Source of the DNA: Plesiocystis pacifica SIR-1
Lineage (GTDB): Bacteria; Myxococcota_A; Polyangia; Nannocystales; Nannocystaceae
NCBI RefSeq assembly: GCF_000170895.1
Contig: NZ_ABCS01000101.1
Location: 1 to 35,206, forward strand
Direction of reading: 5' to 3'
Length of the DNA: 35,206 nt
Positions 1-7,973 of this stretch are shown in pieces. The notes under the pieces were generated by a model. It did not search any database. It was not told the origin of the DNA and saw nothing but the letters and a program-made list of their open reading frames with translations. A program made the translations under genes and the position numbers. Every line of letters starts with the position of its first letter. Position 1 is the stretch's first letter.

Positions 1-949
1 CGCGGTTGGGCGTGGTCAGGAAGTCGCCGACCATCATGCCCGAGGCGCCAGCGGAGAACATCATCGGCAGGGCCTGGCCCAGGTGCATGCGGCCCGCGGC
101 GATGAAGATGTTCTGGCGGGGCAGGGCGAGGCGGAAGCAGGCGATGATCCGCAGCATCTGCAGCGGGGCCAGGGGCTCGACCTTGGCCAGGGCGGTGCCC
201 TCGATGGACACCAGGAAGTTGAGCGGGACCTCGTCGACGTCGAGCTCGCGCAGGGTCACGGCCAGCTCGGCGCGGTGCTCCGGCTTCTCGCCCATGCCGA
301 AGATGCCGCCGCTGCAGGTCCGCAGGCCGAGCTTCTTGGCGGTCCGGATGGTCTCGATGCGCTCATCGTAGGTGTGCGACTTGACGATCTCGCCGAAGTA
401 GGAGCGGCCGGTCTCGAGGTTGTGGTTGAGCTCGGTCAGGCCGGCCTCCTTGAGCCGGCGCATGGCGGGCTCGTCGAGGAAGCCGAGGCTCGCGTGGGCC
501 TCGGTGTGGCCGGCCTCGCGGACCGCGCGGACGCCCTCGACCATCTTGTCGAGGGTCTTGTCGCCGTCGTCCATGCCCCGGGTCGCGGTCACCAGGCCCA
601 GCGCCGTCGCCCGCTGGCCGAGGGCCTTCTCGCTGGCGGCGACCATCTCCTCGTTGGTCAGGAACTTCTCGGGCTTGATGTGGGTGGAGAAGTGCTTGGA
701 CTGGGAGCAGAACCCGCAGTCTTCGGGGCAGCCGCCTTGCTTGGCGTTGACGATGGAGCACAGGTGGACCTTGTTGCCGAAGCGGTCCCGGCGGATGCGG
801 TCCGCGGCGGCCATCAGCTCCCAGACGCTGGGGCCTTCGGCCTCGCTCAGCCAGGCGGCGAGGGTGGCCTCGTCGAGGGCAGCGTCGTCGCCCGCGAGGA
901 TGCGGTCGGCGATGGCGGCGGGGCTCGTGGCGGCAGCGGGCTGGCTCAT
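1..949 (-). CDS. bioB: Biotin synthase BioB (radical SAM), 3' end cut by window
   Basis: BioB converts dethiobiotin to biotin by radical sulfur insertion. The 316 visible residues start at ATG 949-947 and run off the window edge at about the family's usual C-terminus (GDFLTTPNR). The radical-SAM motif CPEDCGFC gives C74, C78 and C81. Family blocks VHLCSIVNAK (61-70), NHNLET (175-180), TCSGGIFGMGE (211-221) and VPLNFL (241-246) are present, so the assignment is firm. Odd: aligned by eye to E. coli BioB, auxiliary-cluster ligands C97 and C128 are replaced by Gly118 and His152. The third Cys (C212) and the Arg (R287, in IAAGR) remain. C64 and C271 are extra cysteines. The gene is divergent from the pyruvate dehydrogenase operon, and no other biotin gene is visible. 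The missing cysteines may mean a different auxiliary cluster or a changed activity. Confidence 0.93.
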   Translation of the reverse strand, partial: MSQPAAATSPAAIADRILAGDDAALDEATLAAWLSEAEGPSVWELMAAADRIRRDRFGNKVHLCSIVNAKQGGCPEDCGFCSQSKHFSTHIKPEKFLTNEEMVAASEKALGQRATALGLVTATRGMDDGDKTLDKMVEGVRAVREAGHTEAHASLGFLDEPAMRRLKEAGLTELNHNLETGRSYFGEIVKSHTYDERIETIRTAKKLGLRTCSGGIFGMGEKPEHRAELAVTLRELDVDEVPLNFLVSIEGTALAKVEPLAPLQMLRIIACFRLALPRQNIFIAAGRMHLGQALPMMFSAGASGMMVGDFLTTPNR

Positions 950-1254
950 GACGGCGAGGTATAGCAAGGCCGGGGCCCCAGCCAAACCTCCCCCGAAGGG
1001 CGCAGCGGGTGTGGTCGGCGGCGGTATGTGGCGCTCACGCAACGAGGTCGAGAACCCGCGCGCAACGCAGCGTGGCGCCTTTTGGTCAAAGCCATGGTCG
1101 GCCTGAGCAGTGTTCTGCGCGGAGCTCAGAACCCTCCGGGTGCACGGCACTTCACACTAGGACCCGTCCCCCGCCCGGTGTTAGGGTCCGACGCGATTCG
1201 AGCGCCCGCGCTCCCAATTCCGATCAGCCAGCGAGCCAGTCCGCGAGTCCCGTC
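950..1254. promoter_or_regulatory. Divergent intergenic region, bioB / pdhA
   Basis: These 305 bp separate two divergent start codons and must carry both promoters. I see no convincing coding frame. A 6-bp inverted repeat (GGACCC at 1160-1165, GGGTCC at 1184-1189) lies 65-95 bp upstream of pdhA. No clear sigma-70 boxes can be called by eye in this GC-rich sequence. Confidence 0.4.
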
Positions 1255-2274
1255 ATGGAGATCCCCGACAAAAACGCCCCCTTGCCCGAGACGCTCACGT
1301 CTGCGGGCAAGGACGAAACCCTCAAAGCTTTCCGAGAAATGCTTCGGATCCGCCGCTTCGAAGAGACGGCGGCGCGGGCCTATACCCGCGGAAAGATCAG
1401 CGGCTTTCTCCACCTCTACATCGGCCAGGAGGCCATCGCCGTCGGCGTGAAGCTGGCGATGCAAGCCAACGATCGCGTGGTCGGTACCTACCGCGACCAC
1501 GGCTACGCCCTCGCCCAGGGCAGCGACGCCAACGCGTGCATGGCCGAGCTGTTCGGCAAGGCCACCGGCCTCGTCGGTGGCGTCGGCGGATCGATGCACT
1601 ACTTCGATCGCCCCAACGGCCTGTGGGGCGGCTACGCGATCATCGGCAACCATGTGCCGGTCGCGGCTGGCCACGCCTTCGCGTCGAAGTACCTCGGCGA
1701 CGACGCCGTGACGATGTGCTTCCTCGGCGACGGCGCCGTGGGCATCGGCCCGACCCACGAGGGCATGACCCTCGCCGGGCTGTGGGATCTGCCTGTGATC
1801 TACATCGTCGAGAACAACCGCTACTCCATGGGCACGCCCCTCGAGCGCACCCTGCCCACGGAGGACATCACCGCCCGGGCGGCGGGCTACGGCATGGCCC
1901 GCGACCGCTTCGAGCTCACCGACCCCTTCCAGGTCCGCGAGCGGATCGGGGCGGCGATGAAGCGCGCCCGCGAGGAGTCCCAGCCGACCCTCATCGAGAT
2001 CCTGACCTACCGCTTCCGCGGTCACAGCATGTCCGATCCCGCCAAGTACCGGGCCAAGGGCGAGCTCGAGGCCTTCCGCTCCCGCGACGCCATCGAGCTC
2101 AGCCGCCGCGTGCTGATGGAGCAGCACGGCATGAGCGAGGACGAGCTCGACGCCATCGACGACGAGGTCATCGAAGAGATGGACGCCGCCTACACCTTCG
2201 CCGACGAGTCGCCCCAGCCCGACCCCGAGCACCGCTTCAAGAACATCATGATCCCCGTCCCGGAGGAGGCCTGA
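1255..2274 (+). CDS. pdhA: Pyruvate dehydrogenase E1 component, alpha subunit
   Basis: This is the thiamine-diphosphate-dependent E1 alpha subunit, which with E1 beta decarboxylates pyruvate and acetylates the lipoyl group of E2. The protein is 339 aa, normal for the family. The TPP/Mg motif runs from GDG (158-160) to NN (187-188). The phosphorylation-loop-like segment YRFRGHSMSDPAKYR follows, and the N-terminal RRFEE and HLYIGQEA blocks are typical. ATG 1255 (MEIPDKNAP) was chosen because the frame upstream of it has no family similarity. No strong Shine-Dalgarno is visible. pdhB follows after 3 nt, so the two subunits are co-translated. Because substrate specificity is inferred from the E1/E2 set, a branched-chain 2-oxoacid substrate is a lesser possibility. 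Confidence 0.95.
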   Translation: MEIPDKNAPLPETLTSAGKDETLKAFREMLRIRRFEETAARAYTRGKISGFLHLYIGQEAIAVGVKLAMQANDRVVGTYRDHGYALAQGSDANACMAELFGKATGLVGGVGGSMHYFDRPNGLWGGYAIIGNHVPVAAGHAFASKYLGDDAVTMCFLGDGAVGIGPTHEGMTLAGLWDLPVIYIVENNRYSMGTPLERTLPTEDITARAAGYGMARDRFELTDPFQVRERIGAAMKRAREESQPTLIEILTYRFRGHSMSDPAKYRAKGELEAFRSRDAIELSRRVLMEQHGMSEDELDAIDDEVIEEMDAAYTFADESPQPDPEHRFKNIMIPVPEEA

Positions 2275-2277
2275 GCC

Positions 2278-3255
2278 ATGGCGAACCTGCAAATTCGTGA
2301 GGCCATCCGCGACGCGATGCGCGAGGAGATGGAGCGAGACGAGCGCGTGTTCTTGATGGGTGAGGAGGTCGGCCACTACCAGGGCGCCTACAAGTGCTCT
2401 CAGGGCCTGCTCGAGCAGTTCGGGGCCAAGCGCGTGGTCGACACGCCGATCACCGAGACCGGCTTCTCGGGCGTCGGCATCGGCGCGGCGATGGTCGGGC
2501 TGCGCCCGATCATCGAGTTCATGACCTTCAACTTCTCGGCCGTCGCCTTCGACCAGATCCTCAACAACGCGTCGAAGATCCACCACATGACCGGCGGGCA
2601 GTTCAGCGTGCCGATCGTGTTCCGGGGCCCCAACGCCGCCGCGCACATGCTCGGCTCGACGCACAGCCAGGCCTTCGACGGCATCTACGCCCACATCCCG
2701 GGGCTCAAGGTCGTGTCCGTGGCCACGCCCTACGACGCCAAGGGCCTGCTCAAGTCGGCGATCCGTGACCCCAACCCGGTCATCTTCTTCGAGTCCGAGC
2801 TGATGTACGCGGTGCGCGGCGAGGTGCCCGAGGAGGAGTACCTGATCCCCATCGGCGAGGCCGACATCAAGCGCCCCGGTGAGCAGGTCACGCTGATCAC
2901 CTGGGGGCAGTCGGTGCCGACCTCGCTCGAGGCGGCCAAGCTCGCCGAGGCCGACGGCCTCGACGTCGAGGTCATCGATCTGCGGACCCTGCGACCCCTC
3001 GACGAGGCCGCCGTGATCCACTCGGTCAAGAAGACCAACCGGGCGGTCATCGCCTACCACGGCTGGCCCTACGGCGGCGTCGGGGCGGAGCTCGTCGACC
3101 GCATTCAGCGCATGGCCTTCGACTGGCTCGACGCCCCCGTCGAGCGGGTCTGCTACGACGACATCCCCTTCTCCTACGCGGAGAACCTCGAGCACCTGAG
3201 CATTCCGCAGCCCGAGGACATCTACGCGGCCTGTCGCAAGGTCGCCTATCGCTGA
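2278..3255 (+). CDS. pdhB: Pyruvate dehydrogenase E1 component, beta subunit
   Basis: The 325-aa beta subunit completes the E1 heterotetramer. It shows the family blocks MGEEVGHYQGAYK, DTPITETGFSGVGIGAA and EFMTFNF, and the C-terminal HGWPYGGVGAEL. The start is fixed by a strong Shine-Dalgarno, GGAGGAGG at 2262-2269, 8 nt before ATG 2278 and lying inside the 3' end of pdhA, which indicates translational coupling. The E2 gene follows after 74 nt. No domain is missing and codon use matches the neighbours. Confidence 0.95.
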   Translation: MANLQIREAIRDAMREEMERDERVFLMGEEVGHYQGAYKCSQGLLEQFGAKRVVDTPITETGFSGVGIGAAMVGLRPIIEFMTFNFSAVAFDQILNNASKIHHMTGGQFSVPIVFRGPNAAAHMLGSTHSQAFDGIYAHIPGLKVVSVATPYDAKGLLKSAIRDPNPVIFFESELMYAVRGEVPEEEYLIPIGEADIKRPGEQVTLITWGQSVPTSLEAAKLAEADGLDVEVIDLRTLRPLDEAAVIHSVKKTNRAVIAYHGWPYGGVGAELVDRIQRMAFDWLDAPVERVCYDDIPFSYAENLEHLSIPQPEDIYAACRKVAYR

Positions 3256-3329
3256 GCCGCGGGTCGCTCCCCGAGGTTCGAGAAATAAACAACCGGATCC
3301 GTCACCGGATAACCACAGTCGAGACTGAC

Positions 3330-4679
3330 ATGGCAATCGTAGTCGAACTGCCCCGCCTCAGCGACACCATGGAAGAGGGGGTCGTCGCCAACTGGCGCAT
3401 CGCCCTCGGAGACAAGGTCAAGCGCGGCCAGGTCATCGCCGAGATCGAGACCGACAAGGCCACCATGGAGTTCGAGTCCTTCGACTCGGGCTACGTGCTC
3501 CTGCTCGTCGCCGAGGAGGGCGAGACCCTGCCCCTCGGGGCGCCCATCGCCGTGCTCGGCAAGAAGGGTGAAGACCCGCAAGAGGCCCTCGCGGCCTTTG
3601 GCGGGGGCTCGGGCGGCGGCGAGGCTGCTGCGCCCGCGCCCGCCCCGGAGGCTGCGGCCGACGCGGCCGCGAGCGCGGCGGCGGACGCCCAGGCCGTGGC
3701 CGAGAGCGCGCCCGCGGCTGCCCCGAGCGCGCCCGCGTCCGTCGAGGCCGTCCACGTCGATCCCAAGGATCGGCGCATCCCCGCCTCGCCCGTCGCTCGC
3801 CGCCTCGCGCGGGAGCACGACCTCGAGCTCGCGGCGATCACCGGCACCGGCCCCCACGGCCGGGTGGTCAAGGCCGACGTCGAGAAGGCCATCGCCGAGG
3901 GCACGGGCAAGGCCGCCGCGGCGCCGGCCGCTGGCGAGTTCAGCGGCGAGGTCGACGGCTGGGGCCGCCCCTACGTCTCGCGGCCCGACGACAGCGTCCG
4001 CCTGTCCATGATGCGCAAGGCCATCGCGCGCAACATGACCAAGGCCAAGCAAGAGACGCCGCACTACTACCTGACGATGGACGTCGACATGGAGAAGGCC
4101 TTCGCCTTCCGTGCCGACTTCAACGAGGCCGTGCCCGAGGGGACCAAGATCTCCTTCAACGACCTCATCGTCAAAGCCGTGGCCCGCTCCTTGCGGGACT
4201 TCCCCTCGGTCAACGCCAGCTTCGACGGCGACAAGGCCATCATCCGCGGCGACGTCAACGTCGGCATCGCCGTGGCCGTCGAGGACGGGCTGGTCGTGCC
4301 GGTCGTCCGCTACGCCGACCAAAAGAGCCTCGAGGCCATCTCGCGCGAGTCCAAGGCCCTGGGCAAGTCCGCGCGCGACAAGCACCTGCGCCCCGAGGAC
4401 ATGAGCGGCGGGACCTTCACCGTCAGCAACCTCGGGATGTTCGGCATCGAGTCCTTCGCCGCCGTCATCAACCCGGGCGAGGCGGGCATCCTGGCCGTGG
4501 GCGCCATCGAGTCTCGGCCGGTGGTCCAAGGCGGCGAGCTGGTCATCCGCAAGCGCATGAAGATGACCATCTCAGCGGATCACCGCGTCACCGACGGCGC
4601 CGTCGCGGCGAAGTGGCTGACCAAGGTCCGCGGCTACCTCGAGAACCCGCTCAAGATGTTGACCGACGGCCCCGGGTGA
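3330..4679 (+). CDS. pdhC: Dihydrolipoamide acetyltransferase (PDH E2)
   Basis: E2 forms the core of the pyruvate dehydrogenase complex and transfers the acetyl group from its lipoyl arm to CoA. The 449-aa protein has one lipoyl domain (about 1-80; lipoylated K43 in ETDKATMEFES), then an Ala/Pro-rich swinging linker. A peripheral subunit-binding domain follows (about 148-190, RRIPASPVARRLA to GTGPHGRVVKADVE). The catalytic domain ends in DHRVTDG, with H418 and D422. A single lipoyl domain is common for E2 proteins of this type. It lies 74 nt after pdhB on the same strand, so it is probably in the same operon. The E3 gene (lipoamide dehydrogenase) is not in the window. Confidence 0.94.
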   Translation: MAIVVELPRLSDTMEEGVVANWRIALGDKVKRGQVIAEIETDKATMEFESFDSGYVLLLVAEEGETLPLGAPIAVLGKKGEDPQEALAAFGGGSGGGEAAAPAPAPEAAADAAASAAADAQAVAESAPAAAPSAPASVEAVHVDPKDRRIPASPVARRLAREHDLELAAITGTGPHGRVVKADVEKAIAEGTGKAAAAPAAGEFSGEVDGWGRPYVSRPDDSVRLSMMRKAIARNMTKAKQETPHYYLTMDVDMEKAFAFRADFNEAVPEGTKISFNDLIVKAVARSLRDFPSVNASFDGDKAIIRGDVNVGIAVAVEDGLVVPVVRYADQKSLEAISRESKALGKSARDKHLRPEDMSGGTFTVSNLGMFGIESFAAVINPGEAGILAVGAIESRPVVQGGELVIRKRMKMTISADHRVTDGAVAAKWLTKVRGYLENPLKMLTDGPG

Positions 4680-4996
4680 GCCGGAAGATCTGAAGCTGAT
4701 CCGCAGCTGATCCGAAGACCATTGCGTCCGTCTGTCTGATCCCGCCCCGAGGGATGTCCCCCGATCGGGGCGCGGGGTGGGCGGTTGAAAGCCACTGTCC
4801 CGCCTGGGTCCTCACCCTCGCGGGACAGTTTTTTGCGTGGATCCAAACGAGAGCGGGCGGAGTCTGTGTAAGCGAGAGCGGCGCCACCGTTACTTCCAGG
4901 CGGTGGGCTTCGTGTTCGCTGCGTGAGCGTGGCGAAATCCAACATACGCCTCGCCCGCCAACCCATGCTAAGACTTCCCGCGTAGGGAGGGATGTG
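4680..4996. other. Intergenic region after pdhC
   Basis: These 317 bp hold no convincing gene. They contain an 8-bp perfect hairpin (CGCCCCGA at 4743-4750 with TCGGGGCG at 4765-4772), the strong terminator at 4794-4834, and then the presumed promoter and leader of the next gene. GGGAGG at 4985-4990 is the Shine-Dalgarno of that gene. Confidence 0.5.
4794..4834 (+). terminator. Rho-independent terminator of the pdh operon
   Basis: ACTGTCCCGC (4794-4803) pairs perfectly with GCGGGACAGT (4820-4829). An inner GGGT/ACCC stem (4806-4809, 4814-4817) closes a 4-nt loop. Six T residues follow (4829-4834). It lies 115 bp after the pdhC stop codon. Confidence 0.88.
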
Positions 4997-5605
4997 ATGA
5001 CCCGGACCACCTCGAAGATCGCCCTGTCCATCGGACTCTCGGCCGCCCTCGCGCTGCCGAGCCTGCTGACCCCCTCGACCGCCTTCGCGGGCGAGACCTC
5101 CGATGATCCGACGGCCGATCCCGCGACGAGCGCGCCCGTGGTCGTCGTCGCGCCTCCGCCCGCTCCAGCCCCGCCGCCTCCGCCGGCCCCCACGGTCAGC
5201 CCCACGGTCGCGGGCACCGGCGCGCCCTCGCCGGTCATCATCGACCCCCGCGTCGCCCACCTTCGCCACCAGCGAAACTCGGGCATGGGCATGGCCATCT
5301 CGGGCTTCACGATGTTCGGGACCACCTACCTGATCTCCGCGCTGATCGGCACCATCTCCCTCGACTACGCCGAGGACGTCGGCGGCTCCGGGACCTACGG
5401 CAAGCGCATGCTCATCCCCGTCGCGGGCCCCTTCATGGCCATCCCCCGCGCCGACTCGGCCACCGGCGGACTGTTCACGGGCTTGATGGGCGTCGCGCAG
5501 ATCGGCGGCCTCGTGCTCGGTACCGCGGGCGCCGTCCGCTTTGGCCGCGCCAACCGCCAACTGGCGCTCTCGGCCAGTTCGGGCGGCCTCCAGCTTCAGT
5601 TCTGA
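4997..5605 (+). CDS. Exported Pro-rich small membrane protein, unknown function
   Basis: I do not recognise this 202-aa protein. It begins with a signal peptide (MTRTTSKIALSIGLSAALA, predicted cleavage after AFA near residue 31). A proline/alanine-rich stretch follows (about residues 50-65, APPPAPAPPPPPAP). The C-terminal half has two or three hydrophobic segments (around GMGMAISGFTMFGTTYLISALIG and GLMGVAQIGGLVLGTAGAV), so it is probably in the cell envelope. ATG 4997 is supported by GGGAGG six to eleven bases upstream. It has its own terminator-like hairpin and appears monocistronic. Such proteins with two C-terminal hydrophobic helices are common in myxobacteria, but no function can be assigned. 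Confidence 0.75.
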   Translation: MTRTTSKIALSIGLSAALALPSLLTPSTAFAGETSDDPTADPATSAPVVVVAPPPAPAPPPPPAPTVSPTVAGTGAPSPVIIDPRVAHLRHQRNSGMGMAISGFTMFGTTYLISALIGTISLDYAEDVGGSGTYGKRMLIPVAGPFMAIPRADSATGGLFTGLMGVAQIGGLVLGTAGAVRFGRANRQLALSASSGGLQLQF

Positions 5606-5633
5606 GCGACCCACCGCTGGGTCTGGGTTGACC

Positions 5634-5664
5634 AAGCCTCCCCCTCTTCGAGGGCGGGGGCTTT
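5634..5664 (+). terminator. Probable intrinsic terminator
   Basis: AAGCC (5634-5638) pairs with GGCTT (5659-5663). The pairing continues inward through the C-rich and G-rich arms with one mismatch and G-T pairs, around a TTCG-like loop. Only three T residues follow. It lies 28 bp after a stop codon. Confidence 0.6.
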
Positions 5665-5777
5665 GTCGTGTTTGTCGGATCTGCGCACCGCGAAAGCGCC
5701 CCAACCCGCAAAAAACAGCTCAAAAGCCAGCCAGCCGACTGTTGCGTCACGCACGCGGCGACTCGTAGCGTCGCGTC

Positions 5778-6770
5778 ATGACTCGACTGAGCGTACTTTC
5801 CATCGCCCTCATTTCTGGCACCGCACTGCTGACCGCCTGTCCCAGCGACGACGTCGGCAGCGAGACCAGCTTCTCCTTCGAAGAAGACGACACCGACGAC
5901 GACGTCGGCGAGGACACGACGACCGAGGCCGGTGAAGAGAGCACGAGCGAAGACGGCACCACTGAAGAAGGCACGACCGAGGAAGGCACGACCGAGGAAG
6001 GCACGACCGAGGAAGAGACGACCGAGGGGGAGACCACCGAGGAAGGCACGACCGAGGAAGAGACGACCGAGGGGGAGGAGACCGGGTGCACCCTGGGGAC
6101 CCTCGACTGCGAGTGCGAGGGCGGCCTCGAGGGTGTCTGCGAGGAGGGCCTGGTCTGCCTCGAGGGCTACTGCGCTGAGGCCAGCTGCGGCGACGGGATC
6201 GTCTCGGGTGACGAGCAGTGCGACGACGGCAACGACGTCGACGACGACGGCTGCTCGAACATGTGCACCCTGCCCGAGTGTGGCGACGGCGTGCTGGCTG
6301 GCGACGAGCAGTGCGACGACGGCAACGACGTCAACGAGGACGAGTGCACCAACGAGTGCATGCTGGCGGTGTGCGGCGACGGCTACCTGCAGGGCGACGA
6401 GGAGTGCGATGACGGCAACGACGTCGACGACGACGAGTGCTCCAACGACTGCACCGTCAACTCCGACTGCGGCGGCGAGCTCATCGACCCCGGCAACGGC
6501 ATCGAGGGCTGCTGGTACACCGCGCCCACGGTCGGCATGACCTGCAACGAGCTGTGCTCGACCCACGGCGGCTTCAACTCGGCCGCGACCCAGCACGCGG
6601 GCAACGCCATCGGCATGTTCTTCTGGCCCGGCAAGACCAACGGCAGCAACTGGGAGACCATCGAGTGCTCCTCGACGGACAACAACACCAACTGGGGCGC
6701 GAACAACTCTGTCCCGCAGGCGGACTGGAGCCACCCGGCCTGTCACGTCAACTGCGCTTGCAACCAGTAG
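5778..6770 (+). CDS. Cys-rich surface lipoprotein with three DUF4215-like repeats
   Basis: This 330-aa predicted lipoprotein has the signal MTRLSVLSIALISGTALLTAC with lipobox LTAC. A Thr/Glu-rich linker (about residues 40-97) is encoded by 15-bp tandem repeats. Three DUF4215-like (myxococcus Cys-rich) repeats of the form CGDG...CDDGND...C...C follow (about 136-225). The last 100 residues form a Cys-rich domain starting at GCWYTAP and ending NCACNQ. That domain is nearly identical to the C-terminus of the next gene, so the two are tandem paralogues. The protein is probably exposed at the cell surface. The function is unknown; the repeats may bind metal or be purely disulfide-stabilised. No clear Shine-Dalgarno precedes ATG 5778. 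Confidence 0.85.
   Translation: MTRLSVLSIALISGTALLTACPSDDVGSETSFSFEEDDTDDDVGEDTTTEAGEESTSEDGTTEEGTTEEGTTEEGTTEEETTEGETTEEGTTEEETTEGEETGCTLGTLDCECEGGLEGVCEEGLVCLEGYCAEASCGDGIVSGDEQCDDGNDVDDDGCSNMCTLPECGDGVLAGDEQCDDGNDVNEDECTNECMLAVCGDGYLQGDEECDDGNDVDDDECSNDCTVNSDCGGELIDPGNGIEGCWYTAPTVGMTCNELCSTHGGFNSAATQHAGNAIGMFFWPGKTNGSNWETIECSSTDNNTNWGANNSVPQADWSHPACHVNCACNQ
5955..6080 (+). repeat. 15-bp tandem repeat inside a coding linker
   Basis: About eight imperfect copies of a GAGGAAGGCACGACC-type unit encode EGTTE/EETTE in the lipoprotein linker. The length is a multiple of three, so copy-number change would keep the frame and only alter linker length. Confidence 0.75.
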
Positions 6771-6893
6771 GGCCCCGGCCCCGCCGCGGGGCGCCTCGCC
6801 AACCAGGCGCGAGGCCCCTCGGCTGCTCAGGCCTCCGTTGTCACGGCGCGGAGGTCTGGGCGCGTTCGAAGCCTGGTAGAATTGATTCTCGCC

Positions 6894-7973
6894 ATGGCTT
6901 TGACTCCCCCCACGCTCCGCACCCTCGGCTCGTGTGTGCCTCTGATCGGCGCGCTCGTGCTGTTCCCCGCATGCTTCTCGACCGACGGCGACAAGACTGA
7001 CGACGTCGGCGGCGAGACGGACACCGAGACCGGGACGGCCGAGGACTCGACCGACACGACCACGGAGACCACGGAGGACAGCTCCGAGACCGAGACCGAG
7101 ACCGGCTGCGAGCCCGGGACCCTCGACTGCGAGTGCGACGCGGACGAGGGCTGCATCGCCGGGCTCTACTGCATCGAGGGCATCTGCGCCGAGCCCAGCT
7201 GCGGCAACGGCGTGGTCGAGCCCGAGGCCGGGGAAGAGTGCGACGACGGCAACGACGTCGACGACGACGCGTGCAGCAACGACTGCATCGCCGCGGCGTG
7301 TGGCGACGGGGTCGTGCAGCAGGGCGAGGAGTGCGACGACGGCAACCAGGACGACACCGACGCGTGCTCGAGCGACTGCGTGGCGGCCTACTGCGGCGAC
7401 GGCATCGTGCAGATCGGTGAGGGCTGCGACGACGGCAACGACAACGACTTCGACGAGTGCAGCAACGACTGCTCGCCGGCCTCGTGCGGCGACGGGGTCG
7501 TCAACGGCACCGACGAGTGCGACGACGGCAACAGCAGCAACACCGACGGCTGCACCAACGCCTGCAACCTCCCGGCGTGTGGCGACGGCTACGTGCAGCA
7601 GGGCGAGGAGTGCGACGACGGCAACGGCAACAACAACGACGGCTGCACCAACTCCTGCCAGGAGCCGGACTGCGACGGCGTGCTGCTCAACCCGGGCAAC
7701 GGCATCCTCGGCTGCTGGTACACCGCGCCCGTCGTCGGCCAGACCTGCGCCCAGGTCTGCGCCAGCCACGGCGGCTTCAACAGCGCCGCCAGCAAGCACA
7801 GCGGCAACGACATCGGGAACCACTTCTATCCAAACAAGGCGGACCGCGGGAACTGGCAGACCATCGAGTGCTCCTCGACGGACAACAACACCAACTGGGG
7901 CGCGAACAACCAAAACCCCGTGGCGGACTGGAGCCACCCGGCCTGCCACGTCAACTGCGCCTGCAACCAGTGA
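6894..7973 (+). CDS. Cys-rich surface lipoprotein with five DUF4215-like repeats
   Basis: This paralogue of the preceding gene is 359 aa. It has a signal peptide with a weak lipobox (LFPAC), a Thr/Glu/Asp linker and five repeats of the CGDG...CDDGN...C...C type (about residues 100-255). The same C-terminal Cys-rich domain follows (GCWYTAP to NCACNQ). A 53-bp stretch (7858-7910) is identical to 6655-6707 upstream, which points to recent duplication or gene conversion. ATG 6894 is preferred over TTG 6882 because it gives a better signal peptide. The stop codon overlaps the GTG start of mqnB (GTGA at 7970-7973), an unusual coupling of a surface protein to a cytosolic enzyme. Function unknown. 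Confidence 0.85.
   Translation: MALTPPTLRTLGSCVPLIGALVLFPACFSTDGDKTDDVGGETDTETGTAEDSTDTTTETTEDSSETETETGCEPGTLDCECDADEGCIAGLYCIEGICAEPSCGNGVVEPEAGEECDDGNDVDDDACSNDCIAAACGDGVVQQGEECDDGNQDDTDACSSDCVAAYCGDGIVQIGEGCDDGNDNDFDECSNDCSPASCGDGVVNGTDECDDGNSSNTDGCTNACNLPACGDGYVQQGEECDDGNGNNNDGCTNSCQEPDCDGVLLNPGNGILGCWYTAPVVGQTCAQVCASHGGFNSAASKHSGNDIGNHFYPNKADRGNWQTIECSSTDNNTNWGANNQNPVADWSHPACHVNCACNQ

Noticed and set aside
1126..3336. A 736-residue minus-strand open frame opposite the pyruvate dehydrogenase genes
   Set aside because: It overlaps the clear pdhA and pdhB genes and has only compositional repetition, so it is a shadow frame.
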